Shown here: piece by piece, positions 39,059 through 48,639 of the stretch | How the letters are laid out: the number at the start of each line of letters is the position of its first letter | Position numbering within the stretch: position 1 is the stretch's first letter | Source of the DNA: Pseudovibrio japonicus | Lineage (GTDB): Bacteria > Pseudomonadota > Alphaproteobacteria > Rhizobiales > Stappiaceae | Direction of reading: 5' to 3' | Assembly (NCBI RefSeq): GCF_014651595.1 | Contig: NZ_BMXE01000004.1 | Coordinates: 372,001-436,000 of the forward strand | Length of the DNA: 64,000 nucleotides | The notes under the pieces: model-generated | The model's input: the letters and a program-made list of their open reading frames with translations, nothing else | Databases searched by the model: none | Told to the model about the DNA's origin: nothing | Translations under genes and position numbers: made by a program

Positions 39059-39326
39059 ATTCGGGCTCGTTTGCTTTCCCGCTAAGAAGGTTCGTTTCGT
39101 GAAGCCAGCATTCCAGAGCCAGTTTCAAACGCCGTTCCTGATGCATTTCCCGTGTTGGGTCAAGAGGTCTTGCCCGGAATGAAAGCAGCAGAACCGAATC
39201 CAGACTTCACTGTTACAGTTTGGCACTCAATCGCTCTTCATTATGGCAAAGCTGAGGCAAGAACTTAGCCTTTATCCCACCGCAGCAGCGACACATAAGC
39301 ACCTGAAAAACAATCATACCAAACAG

Positions 39327-40583
39327 CTACTGCTGCGCAATTTTGGCCCGAAAGAAACTGTTCGTTGCCTGAACAATTGCATCCGACACACGCTCCCTCC
39401 ACTCATCCGAACCTAACATTTTTTCATCCAGATTATTGGACAGAAATCCAAGTTCGATCAAAACGGAAGGAACATCGTGACTTTTAAGCACCTGAAATCC
39501 CGCAGCACGGAGAGGATTTTTAATAACCGTTGTGGCGCTTTTAAGTTCCTCAACCACCAATCGTGCAAAATGAATCGAAAAATTCTTCGTTTCGCGGCGC
39601 GTCAGCTCCACCAGAATATCCGTAACCTCTTCTGGTTCATCAGAAAAATCCACTCCGCCGATCACATCGGAGTAGTTTTCGCGCCGCGCTAATGCTGCTG
39701 CCATCCGGTCCGATGCCTTCTCCGAAAGCGTGTAGATTGAGGCGCCTCGGGTGGTCTCTGCCCCATTTGTGATCGAATCTGCATGGATCGAAATGAAAAG
39801 GTCAGCGCCCTTCCCCCGTGCCAGTTTGGTCCTCTTCCCAAGAGAGAGAAACCTGTCGTCATCACGGGTTAGGTAAACCTCATAATATCCCAGCTTATCC
39901 AGTTTTTCTTTCAAAAAGCGACCAAAGTTCAGAACGATCGCCTTCTCCAGCGTGCCGTTGCTACCAACAGCACCTGAATCAACCCCGCCATGGCCTGGGT
40001 CAATCACAATCACCGGTAGATTACTTTGGGCGGGCCCTGCCTGCGCCTCAACCCCCTGCCCCTGTGGTACAGAACCAGTCGCGCCCACTGGCAGCGTTTG
40101 CGCGATAGCCTTACCAACTGCCTCTTCAAACTCTTCAGGAGAAGATTCGGTCAGGTCAATCACCAACCGCGTCGGCTGCCCCTGCACCCCCGGAAGTAGG
40201 AATGTCTTATCCAGCGTAACCGGCGCATTCAGATCAAGCACAACTCGCGAACGGCCTTTGGAGATGGAACCATAGCGCCATGATTTCACGAGCCCGCGCC
40301 CTTTTGGCACGAAGTCACCTGGAAATTTAAAGGCAACAGATGGCAGGTCAATCACCAACCGATAGGGACGGGACAAGAACGACAGGCCGTAACCAACCTC
40401 GCCGTCCATATCCAAAATAAAACGTGTGCGCGCCATATCACCGGCAACACGGGCATCGGAAACCACGGAAACCGCGTTTTGCGCAAAAGCTGTCGGATTG
40501 ACGTAAAGAACCGCGACGAGAGAAAACGCTAGACAAAAAAATCTGAGAGCACCGAACCTAATTGCGTGACTGATGCGGCCCAC
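39327..40583 (-). CDS. amiC: N-acetylmuramoyl-L-alanine amidase with AMIN domain
   Basis: A 418-residue secreted septal amidase. A signal peptide ends at about residue 36 (NPTAFAQ). An AMIN domain follows (about residues 40-140), which targets septal peptidoglycan. The Amidase_3 domain (about residues 190-412) carries zinc ligands in VIDPGHGG, the Glu of LEKA, SIHADS, and the catalytic Glu in VLIELGFLSN. The GTG at 40583 with GGGGGAG seven bases upstream is chosen; the frame extends ten codons to a TTG without support. The upstream region carries CtrA boxes. The symbol is by family resemblance; amiA/amiB are alternatives. Confidence 0.94.
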   Translation of the reverse strand: MGRISHAIRFGALRFFCLAFSLVAVLYVNPTAFAQNAVSVVSDARVAGDMARTRFILDMDGEVGYGLSFLSRPYRLVIDLPSVAFKFPGDFVPKGRGLVKSWRYGSISKGRSRVVLDLNAPVTLDKTFLLPGVQGQPTRLVIDLTESSPEEFEEAVGKAIAQTLPVGATGSVPQGQGVEAQAGPAQSNLPVIVIDPGHGGVDSGAVGSNGTLEKAIVLNFGRFLKEKLDKLGYYEVYLTRDDDRFLSLGKRTKLARGKGADLFISIHADSITNGAETTRGASIYTLSEKASDRMAAALARRENYSDVIGGVDFSDEPEEVTDILVELTRRETKNFSIHFARLVVEELKSATTVIKNPLRAAGFQVLKSHDVPSVLIELGFLSNNLDEKMLGSDEWRERVSDAIVQATNSFFRAKIAQQ

Positions 40584-40619
40584 CTTTTCACTCCCCCATT
40601 CAAACGCTGGCAATTTAGT

Positions 40620-40634
40620 TTAAATCAAGTTGAA
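40620..40634 (-). promoter_or_regulatory. Degenerate CtrA-like box upstream of amiC
   Basis: TTAA-N7-TGAA on the plus strand has one mismatch to TTAA-N7-TTAA, 37 bases before the amiC start and next to two perfect boxes. Confidence 0.35.
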
Positions 40635-40637
40635 CGA

Positions 40638-40652
40638 TTAAATGACGATTAA
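40638..40652 (-). promoter_or_regulatory. CtrA box upstream of amiC
   Basis: A perfect TTAA-N7-TTAA (spacer ATGACGA), the full recognition motif of the alphaproteobacterial cell-cycle regulator CtrA, 55 bases before the amiC start. Confidence 0.6.
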
Positions 40653-40679
40653 GCGAAAGTCACCCTGCCAAACCCATCA

Positions 40680-40694
40680 TTAAGCATTGATTAA
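40680..40694 (-). promoter_or_regulatory. Second CtrA box upstream of amiC
   Basis: A second perfect TTAA-N7-TTAA (spacer GCATTGA), 42 bases from the first. The chance of two exact copies so close together is low, though the region is AT-rich. Confidence 0.6.
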
Positions 40695-41388
40695 CAACTG
40701 CAGCTTTGGGACCAGTGCACCCTCAGAACGATTTTCCCAAGCTTGCCAAGTGTCTCTATGAATCGTAAAAGGAATATTAGGACTTCGATTTGGAACTGTT
40801 CTGTAAAGTTGTGAGCCGTATTCTTTGAAGCAGATATCCTGAGATTTTCGCAGTTTTCAAGCTGCTCAGAATGCTTCAAGACCCTTTATGAGCTAATTGT
40901 GCCGTTTCCGGTTTGTTGATGAGGATGCGGTATAAACCAACTGGAAGAGCAGTCTGCTCGAGAACCAAGACAGATTTTTGCCATACCATTTTAGGCTATG
41001 GCGGGTTGTGAACAGATTTTCTGTTGCTTGGGATAAATGCTTTTTCTCCGATTTTTCGGTGAGATAAGCCAGCCAGGAACAGGGATAGACGTTTACAGGT
41101 TGGAAGCCTGAAGAAGCGCTTCCGTTGGATGCATACCGCCTTACGGGCGGTCAAAAAAGAGATCATTAAGGGCGAACGGTTTGTCAAAGCTACGCGCAAA
41201 TACAAATGAGCATACTGCAAGAAGCAGTGCGCCGACGATTAAGTCGGCCCCTTCTTGCCGTGGTCATGCGCGCCGCCGTCCCGCCTTTTCTACTAGCAAC
41301 TTACATAACAAGTTGACCGACCTGACGATGTACAATTCTCAGCGCCACTCGCGCCGTCTTCAGGGTTTGGTCCTAAGGAACTCACTTC
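40695..41388. other. Long rne leader region
   Basis: About 700 bases without a supported gene upstream of rne. Several short stems are visible, such as GGAAGC/GCTTCC near 41101, ACCGCC/GGCGGT near 41140 and GCCGAC/GTCGGC near 41231. A long structured 5' UTR would fit autoregulation of RNase E, but the promoter position is unknown. Confidence 0.4.
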
Positions 41389-44300
41389 ATGGCAAACAAG
41401 ATGCTGATAGATGCGACCCACCCGGAGGAGACCCGGGTTACGGTCGTACGCGGGAATCGGGTTGAGGAATTTGACTTTGAGGCTGCAAACAGAAAGCAGC
41501 TTCGCGGAAATATTTATCTAGCAAAGGTTACACGCGTCGAGCCTTCACTTCAGGCCGCCTTCGTTGAATACGGCGGCAACAGACACGGTTTCCTCGCGTT
41601 TAGTGAAATCCATCCGGATTACTACCAGCTTCCGAAAGAAGATCGCGAAGCTCTAGAAGCTCAGCTCGCCGCCGAAGCAGCAGCAAATCAGCGCGAACGT
41701 GAGCGCAGAGAGCGCGAAGAAGCACAGCGCGAAGCCGAAATCCAAAAAGCAGCATCAGCCAAGGCAGCAGAAGCTTCTGAAGACGTAGCCGCCGAGCTCG
41801 TCGAAGCGGAAACCAGCGCACTGGAAGCAGAGCATGAAGCCGAAGCGCTTGCCAGCATGGACGCTCCTTTCCAGGACGACAGTGTCGAAGATATCGACGC
41901 TGTAGACGATCTGGACGACAAACCGGCAGCAGACGAGAAAGCCTCCACAGAAGCTCAGGTAGAAGAACAGCCTGTAGAAACCTCTGAGGAAGCTGCGCCT
42001 GTAGAAGCAACAGAAGAAGACACAGCCGAGGCTGACGAAACGGAAGAAGCCGAAGACGAAGCACAGGAAGAAGTTGCTGTCCGCCCTCGCCGTCTGCGTG
42101 ACAACTACAAGATTCAGGAAGTCATCAAACGTCGTCAGCTATTGCTGGTGCAGGTCGTCAAGGAAGAGCGCGGCAACAAAGGCGCAGCTCTGACAACATA
42201 CCTGTCACTGGCTGGCCGTTACTCTGTTTTGATGCCAAACACGGACCGCGGTGGCGGGATCTCCCGCAAGATCACCAAGCCGGTTGACCGCAAGCGCCTG
42301 AAACAAGTCGCGGGTGACCTTGATGTGCCAAACGGCATGGGTGTCATCCTGCGGACCGCAGGTGCAAGCAGAACCAGAGCAGAAATCAAGCGTGACTTTG
42401 AATACCTCCTGCGTCTTTGGGAAAACGTCCGCGAACTGACCCTTGATTCAGCCGCCCCTACCCTCGTTTACGAGGAAGGCAGCCTGATCAAGCGCTCTAT
42501 CCGCGATCTTTACAACAAAGACATCGACCAAATTTTGGTTGCAGGCGACCACGGCTACCGTGAAGCAAAAGACTTCATGCGTATGCTGATGCCTAGCCAT
42601 TCCAAGAATGTTCAAAGCTATCGCGACGCCACACCAATCTTCACCCGGTTCGGCGTAGAAGCACAGCTTGACGCGATGTTCTCACCGCAGGTCACGCTCA
42701 AGTCAGGCGGTTACATCGTCATCAACCAGACCGAAGCTCTGGTTGCGATCGATGTGAACTCCGGTAAAGCAACCCGCGAACAGAACATCGAAGACACCGC
42801 CCAGACAACCAATCTGGAAGCGGCTGAAGAAATCGCACGCCAGCTTCGTTTACGCGACCTCGCCGGTCTTGTGGTTATCGACTTCATCGACATGGAGGAA
42901 AACCGCAACAACCGTGCTGTTGAGCGTCGCCTGAAGGAATGCCTCAAATCTGACCGCGCTCGCATCCAGATTGGCCGCATCTCACACTTCGGCCTGCTGG
43001 AAATGTCACGTCAGCGCATCCGCACCGGCGTGCTTGAAAGCTCATCTGTTGTTTGCCCGCATTGTCACGGCTCGGGCATTGTCCGTTCAGTGGAATCCGT
43101 TGCGCTTCATATCCTCCGCTCTCTGGAAGATCAGCTGCTGCGTGGCTCCTCTCATAACCTGAACCTGCGCACACCAAACGAAGTGGCAATGTACATCCTG
43201 AACCAGAAGCGCCATCACCTGATGGATCTGGAACGCCGCTTCGGCCTGGAAATCTCCATCTTCGGAGATGACAGCGTAACTGAGCAGCACTTCACGATGG
43301 AACGCGGCGAACTGGCAACCCCAAGTGAGCGCACTCAGCCATTGCCTGCGACCGTACAACCGGACACCATTGCTCCGATTGAAGACGAGCAAGACGAAGC
43401 AGAAGCTATCGTTGAAGAGACACCGGAAGAGCAGAAACAGGACGCATCGGAAGAAGAAAACAGCGATGGTCGCCGTCGCCGTCGTCGTCGTCGCCGCCGC
43501 ACAAACGGTGACAAAGCTGAGACCGAGCAGAAGCAGGAAACCGCAGAAGCATCCAATCAGCAATCATCCGAGGAAGAAGCATCTTCTGAAGACAAATCCG
43601 AAGACACCGTTGAAGCAACAGAGGATGAAGAAGACCGTCGCCGTAAGCGTCGGCGTGGTCGCCGTGGTGGCCGTCGCTCTCGTCGCAGAAACGCATCTGA
43701 AGAAGGCGCTGAAAGCAATGAAGCTTCCGAAGAAGCTGAGCGTTCCGCTGAAGGTACCGCAGACAGCGTTGAAGAGATAATCGCAGAGGCAAAGTCCGAA
43801 ACGCCTGAGGACGCAGCAGCTTCTGAAGACACCGCAAAAGCTACGGAGACTTCCGAGCCAGCAGAGGCACCAGCAACTTCTCAGCCTGAAGACGCCGCAA
43901 AGGAAGAAGCTCCAAGCGAGGAACCAAAGAAAGAAGCCCGCAAACCACGTCGGCGCCGCAGAGCAAAAGCTGCACCTGCGGAGGCAGCAGAGAAGGAAAC
44001 TTCACCAGAGACAGCTGAAGCACCAGCTGCGAAACCTGAAGCAACCGATACTCCTGCTGCTAAGCCTGAAGAAGCCGCTGATGTGGCTGTGAAGGAAACA
44101 CCGGCAGAAGAAGCGGAAGCTAAGGCTGAAGAGCCAGCGAAAACTACTGCGGAGCCAGCCAACGAGCCAACTGAAACCGTTGCCGAACCACGCAAGGAAG
44201 ACGCTCCAGCTGACGATATCAAGACTGAAGCGATCAAGGTTGAAGACGTTAAGTCTGAAACCAAGGAAGAAGCAGCCTCTGCAGCCGAGGCCCCACAGGC

Positions 44301-44478
44301 TGAAGCAGCCACCGAGGCTCCTCAGATTGTAGAAGCTGAAGTACCTGCCAAGGCAAAGGCGTCAACCAAACCAGTCGTGACCTCTCACAAGGTCGTTGAG
44401 GGTGAGACCGTCGCAGTTGATAGCGACGAGGAATCACCACGCCGGACTGGCTGGTGGCAGCGCCGATCCTTCTTCTAA
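41389..44478 (+). CDS. rne: Ribonuclease E
   Basis: A 1029-residue endoribonuclease that initiates mRNA decay and matures stable RNAs. The N-terminal S1 domain (from about residue 35) is split by an acidic Glu/Ala-rich insertion (about residues 85-225), a feature of alphaproteobacterial RNase E. The catalytic DNase-like part follows, with EALVAIDVNSGKAT and VVIDFIDMEE supplying the metal-binding Asp residues, then the zinc-link CPHCHGSG. The C-terminal third is a low-complexity scaffold with Arg-rich RNA-binding runs (RRRRRRRRR near 700, RRRGRRGGRR near 760), alternating with Glu/Ala/Pro segments. It ends GWWQRRSFF. The catalytic half is complete. Confidence 0.97.
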   Translation: MANKMLIDATHPEETRVTVVRGNRVEEFDFEAANRKQLRGNIYLAKVTRVEPSLQAAFVEYGGNRHGFLAFSEIHPDYYQLPKEDREALEAQLAAEAAANQRERERREREEAQREAEIQKAASAKAAEASEDVAAELVEAETSALEAEHEAEALASMDAPFQDDSVEDIDAVDDLDDKPAADEKASTEAQVEEQPVETSEEAAPVEATEEDTAEADETEEAEDEAQEEVAVRPRRLRDNYKIQEVIKRRQLLLVQVVKEERGNKGAALTTYLSLAGRYSVLMPNTDRGGGISRKITKPVDRKRLKQVAGDLDVPNGMGVILRTAGASRTRAEIKRDFEYLLRLWENVRELTLDSAAPTLVYEEGSLIKRSIRDLYNKDIDQILVAGDHGYREAKDFMRMLMPSHSKNVQSYRDATPIFTRFGVEAQLDAMFSPQVTLKSGGYIVINQTEALVAIDVNSGKATREQNIEDTAQTTNLEAAEEIARQLRLRDLAGLVVIDFIDMEENRNNRAVERRLKECLKSDRARIQIGRISHFGLLEMSRQRIRTGVLESSSVVCPHCHGSGIVRSVESVALHILRSLEDQLLRGSSHNLNLRTPNEVAMYILNQKRHHLMDLERRFGLEISIFGDDSVTEQHFTMERGELATPSERTQPLPATVQPDTIAPIEDEQDEAEAIVEETPEEQKQDASEEENSDGRRRRRRRRRRTNGDKAETEQKQETAEASNQQSSEEEASSEDKSEDTVEATEDEEDRRRKRRRGRRGGRRSRRRNASEEGAESNEASEEAERSAEGTADSVEEIIAEAKSETPEDAAASEDTAKATETSEPAEAPATSQPEDAAKEEAPSEEPKKEARKPRRRRRAKAAPAEAAEKETSPETAEAPAAKPEATDTPAAKPEEAADVAVKETPAEEAEAKAEEPAKTTAEPANEPTETVAEPRKEDAPADDIKTEAIKVEDVKSETKEEAASAAEAPQAEAATEAPQIVEAEVPAKAKASTKPVVTSHKVVEGETVAVDSDEESPRRTGWWQRRSFF

Positions 44479-44494
44479 GAAGACCTGAAGTCAC

Positions 44495-44526
44495 AAAAAA
44501 GCCCGCTCAACTGAGCGGGCTTTTTT
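44495..44526. terminator. Two-way terminator between rne and the aminotransferase
   Basis: GCCCGCTCA pairs with TGAGCGGGC around two bases, with AAAAAA before and TTTTTT after, so it works for both convergent genes. Confidence 0.93.
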
Positions 44527-44534
44527 ATTGCCTA

Positions 44535-45689
44535 TTATTTGACCCAGTCCTTCAACCGCTCCACCGCAAGTGCAATATCACTCTCCTTACCCGCAAAAGA
44601 AAAACGCATATACTGGTGCCCGCGGGTCAGATCAAAATCCACACCGGGCGTCACTGCAATATGGGTCTCTGCCAACATTTTTCGGCAAAATGCCATGGAG
44701 TCGTTGGTCAGGTTCGACACACCCGCATAGACATAAAACGCCCCATCAACCGGCAGCACATCAAAACCAAGTTGAGGTAGATGATCGAGCAACACCTGCC
44801 TGTTCGCAGCGTAGCCAGCCTTGATCTTCTCGTAATCCGCCACTGCCTCGAATGCCGCAGCCGCTGTCACCTGCGCAAGCTCAGGCGGTGAGATGTAAAG
44901 GCTCTGCGCAATCCTCTCAACCGGACGCACAAGAACCTCCGGCAGCACCATCCAGCCAATACGCCAGCCGGTCATGCAGTAATACTTGGAAAAGCTATTG
45001 ACGATAATCGCTTTATCCGTAAAGCGAAGGGCCGTCTCCTCCTCCATATCATAGGCAAGCCCATGATAGATCTCGTCGGAGATGAACCACAGATCCATCG
45101 CTTCACAGGCCTCAGACAACGCCTTCAGCGCTTCAGGAGACATCATGGTCCCGGTCGGGTTTGCAGGGCTCGCCACAAGAACCCCCTTCAGAGGCTTCTC
45201 GTTATGCACCTCCTCCAAAATCTCTGGCGTAAGCGACCAGCGCGTCTCCGGGCCAACTTCGATCTCCACGCACTCCAGACCCAAAACCTCAATGATGTTC
45301 CGGTAAGCCGGATAGCCCGGAGAGGTAATAGCAATCCGGTCCCCCCGGTCAAACCCTGCTAGAAACGCAAGGTTGAAGCCCGCAGAAGAACCGGTGGTTG
45401 CAAATATGCGAGATTCAGGGACGGTTAATCCAAAGGTTTGCTTGTAGTAGCGAGCAATGCTCTTCTTTAGCAATGGAATGCCTTGCGCTTCCGTATAGCC
45501 CAACCGGCCAGAAGACAGATAGTCATGCGCAACCTTCAAAACCGAATCTGGAATCGGAGCCCCCGGTTGTCCAACTTCCATATGCAGCACATGCGCACCG
45601 TCTTGCTCAAGCCGATTAGCAGCATTCAGCACTTCCATAGCTTGAAAAGGTAGGACTTCACTACGTTTTGATCCCATTAATACTGACAA
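44535..45689 (-). CDS. Class I/II PLP-dependent aminotransferase
   Basis: A 384-residue fold-type I aminotransferase. PLP-binding landmarks are SSAGFNLAF (phosphate loop region), SPANPTGT (Asn and Pro contacts), ISDEIYHGL (Asp and Tyr contacts) and SFSKYYCMTGWRIGW with the Schiff-base Lys. The C-terminal Arg of HQYMRFSFAG binds the substrate carboxylate. The family covers aspartate-like and branched/aromatic substrates, so I leave it unnamed. The TTG start at 45689 has AGAGGGA six bases upstream; an in-frame ATG four codons later is the alternative. Confidence 0.92.
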   Translation of the reverse strand: MSVLMGSKRSEVLPFQAMEVLNAANRLEQDGAHVLHMEVGQPGAPIPDSVLKVAHDYLSSGRLGYTEAQGIPLLKKSIARYYKQTFGLTVPESRIFATTGSSAGFNLAFLAGFDRGDRIAITSPGYPAYRNIIEVLGLECVEIEVGPETRWSLTPEILEEVHNEKPLKGVLVASPANPTGTMMSPEALKALSEACEAMDLWFISDEIYHGLAYDMEEETALRFTDKAIIVNSFSKYYCMTGWRIGWMVLPEVLVRPVERIAQSLYISPPELAQVTAAAAFEAVADYEKIKAGYAANRQVLLDHLPQLGFDVLPVDGAFYVYAGVSNLTNDSMAFCRKMLAETHIAVTPGVDFDLTRGHQYMRFSFAGKESDIALAVERLKDWVK

Positions 45690-45862
45690 ATATAGTCCCT
45701 CTTATTTCTTTGTCTGTGGCCCTGTGCTTTAATTTTTGGGGCTACTTGGCAATTTTGCCTAATAACTGCCTATCTTGGGTGGTTAAGGCTTATTTGAAAG
45801 TCTATGTAGTACTTTACGTGCGAAACGCTCTGCGCCTGCCAAGCCAACCAAGGGGACTTGAC

Positions 45863-47305
45863 GTGCAATTTCGAAACTGTGCATTGAAACGCGTGATTGA
45901 TCCAGTCAAATCACAAGCAACAAAGTTTGCGCGCAATTTTCTTATTACAGCAACCGCACTTTCTCTGGTTGTACCTAATGTGGCAATTACCACAGCTCAA
46001 GCTCAACAAAAGACGGGTCTCCCTCTCGTTCGCGATGCAGAAACAGAAGATTTGCTGCGCGAATACGCCAAACCGATCTTCCGCGCAGCGGGGCTTCCAG
46101 CCAATCAGGTCGAGATCATTCTGGTCAATGATAAGAGCTTTAACGCGTTCGTGCCCGACAGCCGCAGGATGTTCATCAACCTGGGCGTGATCATGGAAGC
46201 CAAAACGCCGGGCGAAGTTATTGGCGTGATCGCACACGAAACTGGCCACATCGCAGGTAACCACCTGGTCCGCATGCGTCAGGCTGCGTCCAGTGCCCAG
46301 ATCATGTCAGTCATTGGCATGATTTTAGGTGCAGGCGCCATTGCTGCAGGTGCAACAACCGGTAACAGCTCCATCGCCCAGGGCGGTGCAGCAGCCGTAA
46401 CCGGGAGCGGCGGCCTCGCACAACGAAATTTCCTGTCCTACCGTCGCTCAGAAGAATCTGCAGCCGACCAGGCAGCACTGCGTTACCTTGACCGCGTTGG
46501 CGTTTCTGCTCAGGGCATGCTCACAACATTTGAGCGCATGGCAGATCAGGCACTGTTCTCAGCGCAGTACGTAGATCCATACGCCCTCAGCCACCCAATG
46601 CCACGCGAGCGTTTCAACGCGCTCCAAACCAAGGCAAAGAAGGGCAAGCACTTCGCAACCAAGGATTCTGAGCGCCTTCAACTCAAGCATGACATGGTCA
46701 AAGCCAAACTACTGGCCTTCACCAGTCACAGAAACACAGTTTACAGGGCGTACCCGGAAAAAGACAAAAGTCTGCCTGCGCAATATGCCCGCGCAATTGC
46801 CAGCATGAGATCGGATAAGGCGTCAAAAGCCGTCAAAAAAATCGACGCCCTGATCGCACAGGCCCCACAATATCCATATTTTTATGAAGTCAAGGGACAG
46901 GCATTGCTAGAAGGCGGGAAACCGCAAGCAGCTATCGCACCGTTCCGCAAGGCTCTGGCTCTTTATCCCGGCAACCCTCAACTCGAGATCTGGCTGGGCT
47001 TTGCGATGGTTGCATCCAATGACAAGCGTTATCTGAAAGAGGCGAAAACCCTCCTTACCAGAGCGCTGCGAAAAGATCAGTATTCCATGAATGGATACGC
47101 TCAGCTCGCAATTGCCAACGCCCGTCTTGGCGACACGGCTGGTGCAGATCTGGCAACCGCACAAGGTCATATGGCCCGCGGCGATGTCCGCAGTGCACAG
47201 CGCTACGCCAAGCGCGCTCAAACAAAATTGAAGGTGGGTTCACCCGCCTGGCAGCAAGCAGACGATATACTGTCAGTTAAAGTTCGCCAGCTCGGACGCC
47301 GTTAA
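45863..47305 (+). CDS. Periplasmic M48 metalloprotease with TPR-like C-terminus (BepA-like)
   Basis: A 480-residue secreted zinc protease. A signal peptide spans about residues 1-47 (ITTAQAQ). The zinc motif is HETGH (residues 125-129) with the third ligand Glu in RRSEESAADQAAL. A C-terminal TPR-like helical region (about residues 340-470) follows. E. coli BepA of this family degrades or assists misassembled outer-membrane proteins, so a similar quality-control job is likely. The GTG at 45863, with AAGGGGA upstream, fits a normal signal peptide. The frame itself is open 65 codons further, overlapping the divergent aminotransferase. Confidence 0.9.
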   Translation: MQFRNCALKRVIDPVKSQATKFARNFLITATALSLVVPNVAITTAQAQQKTGLPLVRDAETEDLLREYAKPIFRAAGLPANQVEIILVNDKSFNAFVPDSRRMFINLGVIMEAKTPGEVIGVIAHETGHIAGNHLVRMRQAASSAQIMSVIGMILGAGAIAAGATTGNSSIAQGGAAAVTGSGGLAQRNFLSYRRSEESAADQAALRYLDRVGVSAQGMLTTFERMADQALFSAQYVDPYALSHPMPRERFNALQTKAKKGKHFATKDSERLQLKHDMVKAKLLAFTSHRNTVYRAYPEKDKSLPAQYARAIASMRSDKASKAVKKIDALIAQAPQYPYFYEVKGQALLEGGKPQAAIAPFRKALALYPGNPQLEIWLGFAMVASNDKRYLKEAKTLLTRALRKDQYSMNGYAQLAIANARLGDTAGADLATAQGHMARGDVRSAQRYAKRAQTKLKVGSPAWQQADDILSVKVRQLGRR

Positions 47306-47364
47306 CACATCAAACAGAACAAGCAGATAAAAGCAAACACCCGAACAGGGTTAGAGGAGACGTC

Positions 47365-48108
47365 ATGCTAAAACTCATTCGCCGGGCTGCCATAACAAGT
47401 GCAGCAACGCTCGCTCTGCTGCCAGCATCCTTCTCTGCGCAGGCAGATCCAGTGGACCGGGCCGAAGTGGAAACAATTATCAGGGAATACCTTGTCCAGA
47501 ACCCCGAAGTCGTCTTCGAGGCCCTGCAGGAACTTGATATGCGCCGCGTCGCCGAAGAGGAAAGTGCTCGCCAGAACGCCATCGCCGAACTTGAAGATGA
47601 GATCTACAACAGTGAGTATCAGGTTGTCCTTGGCAACCCGGATGGTGATGTCACGCTGGTAGAGTTGTTCGACTATAACTGTGGCTATTGTAAGCGCGCC
47701 CTTGGTGACATGGTTCGCCTCGTTGACGAAGATGACAACCTGCGTATTGTTCTCAAAGAATTCCCTGTTCTCGGTAAACCTTCTCAGGACGCCGCACGCG
47801 TTGCAGTTGCTGTTGCCGAAATCGCGCCAGAGAAATACGAAGACTTCCACCTTGCCCTTCTCGGTCAGCCGGGCCGCGCAAACATGGAAAGCAGCATGAA
47901 GGTCGCAACCGATCTGGGCATCTCTGAAGCGGATCTCGAAGAGTCCTTGGAATCTTCCCGCGCAGCGGAAACTTTCCAGGAGGTCTTCACCATCGCAGAA
48001 CAGCTCGGCATCACCGGAACTCCATCTTACATTGTAGGCGATGAAGTGATTGTTGGCGCTGTGGGTTATGATGCCCTGAAAGAGAAAATTGCCGCTGAAC
48101 GCGAGTAG
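47365..48108 (+). CDS. DsbA-family thiol oxidoreductase (Com1-like), exported
   Basis: A 247-residue periplasmic protein. A signal peptide ends at about residue 27 (SFSAQA). A helical N-terminal extension precedes a thioredoxin-fold DsbA domain with the active-site Cys106-Gly-Tyr-Cys109 and the cis-Pro segment GITGTPSYIVG. It probably introduces or reshuffles disulphides in exported proteins. AGAGGAG is four bases before the ATG. It follows the M48 protease by 60 bases on the same strand, so an envelope quality-control operon is plausible. Confidence 0.93.
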   Translation: MLKLIRRAAITSAATLALLPASFSAQADPVDRAEVETIIREYLVQNPEVVFEALQELDMRRVAEEESARQNAIAELEDEIYNSEYQVVLGNPDGDVTLVELFDYNCGYCKRALGDMVRLVDEDDNLRIVLKEFPVLGKPSQDAARVAVAVAEIAPEKYEDFHLALLGQPGRANMESSMKVATDLGISEADLEESLESSRAAETFQEVFTIAEQLGITGTPSYIVGDEVIVGAVGYDALKEKIAAERE

Positions 48109-48502
48109 ATTGTCCGCAATCGCGCATTTCAACGCATTTTCGCCGCTTTATCCTTAAGAACTCAGCTCAGAGCGGACAAAGGTCTTTTCCTTGGTCCGCT
48201 CTGACCATATAAGAGGGCCTGTTATGTTTATTTGACAGGCCATGCTTTACCAATACGTCAAGTAAACTTAGCTCATTACACAGAGTTCTTGAGAAAAGAT
48301 TGGTTGCGTATCTCCAACTTCCTCTCAGTACTTCTGGGTAAATTAAAGAAAATGTGCCTTTCTGCGCTGATCAACATGATATTGCCTTATGCGCAGCCTA
48401 GGCACCGGATGCATTCTTTTTTGGAAGGCGGCATCTCGCAACTAGAGAATTAATGGCTATCTAAGCAGCTAATGACTAACTGCTTGCTAGTTCATTCAGT
48501 CA
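48109..48502. other. Spacer after the DsbA-like gene
   Basis: No gene seen. AGAGCGGAC and GTCCGCTCT (48169-48202) form a nine-pair stem that probably marks the end of the upstream transcript, though its T-tract is lacking. The accB promoter should lie to the right. Confidence 0.5.
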
Positions 48503-48538
48503 GAAAATTCTGATTCTGCTCTGAGCAATCGAATTTTC
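48503..48538 (+). promoter_or_regulatory. Leader hairpin upstream of accB
   Basis: GAAAATTC-T-GATT-CT-GCTC pairs with GAGC-AATC-GAATTTTC, giving 16 base pairs with two small bulges and a one-base loop, about 100 bases before accB. There is no T-tract after it, so it may be a regulatory 5' UTR element rather than a terminator. Confidence 0.4.
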
Positions 48539-48639
48539 GCAGATTATTAAAAGGCCATCCTTGCTGCACAATCGCTTTGGGGGCCAAACCGAAGGCTTCT
48601 GGCATTTACCAGAGCATTTCGAACTGGACGATGAAAACG

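Noticed and set aside
41140-41160. Possible terminator in the rne leader
   Set aside because: The ACCGCC/GGCGGT stem has its A-run on the plus strand after the stem, which gives no T-tract for a plus-strand transcript.
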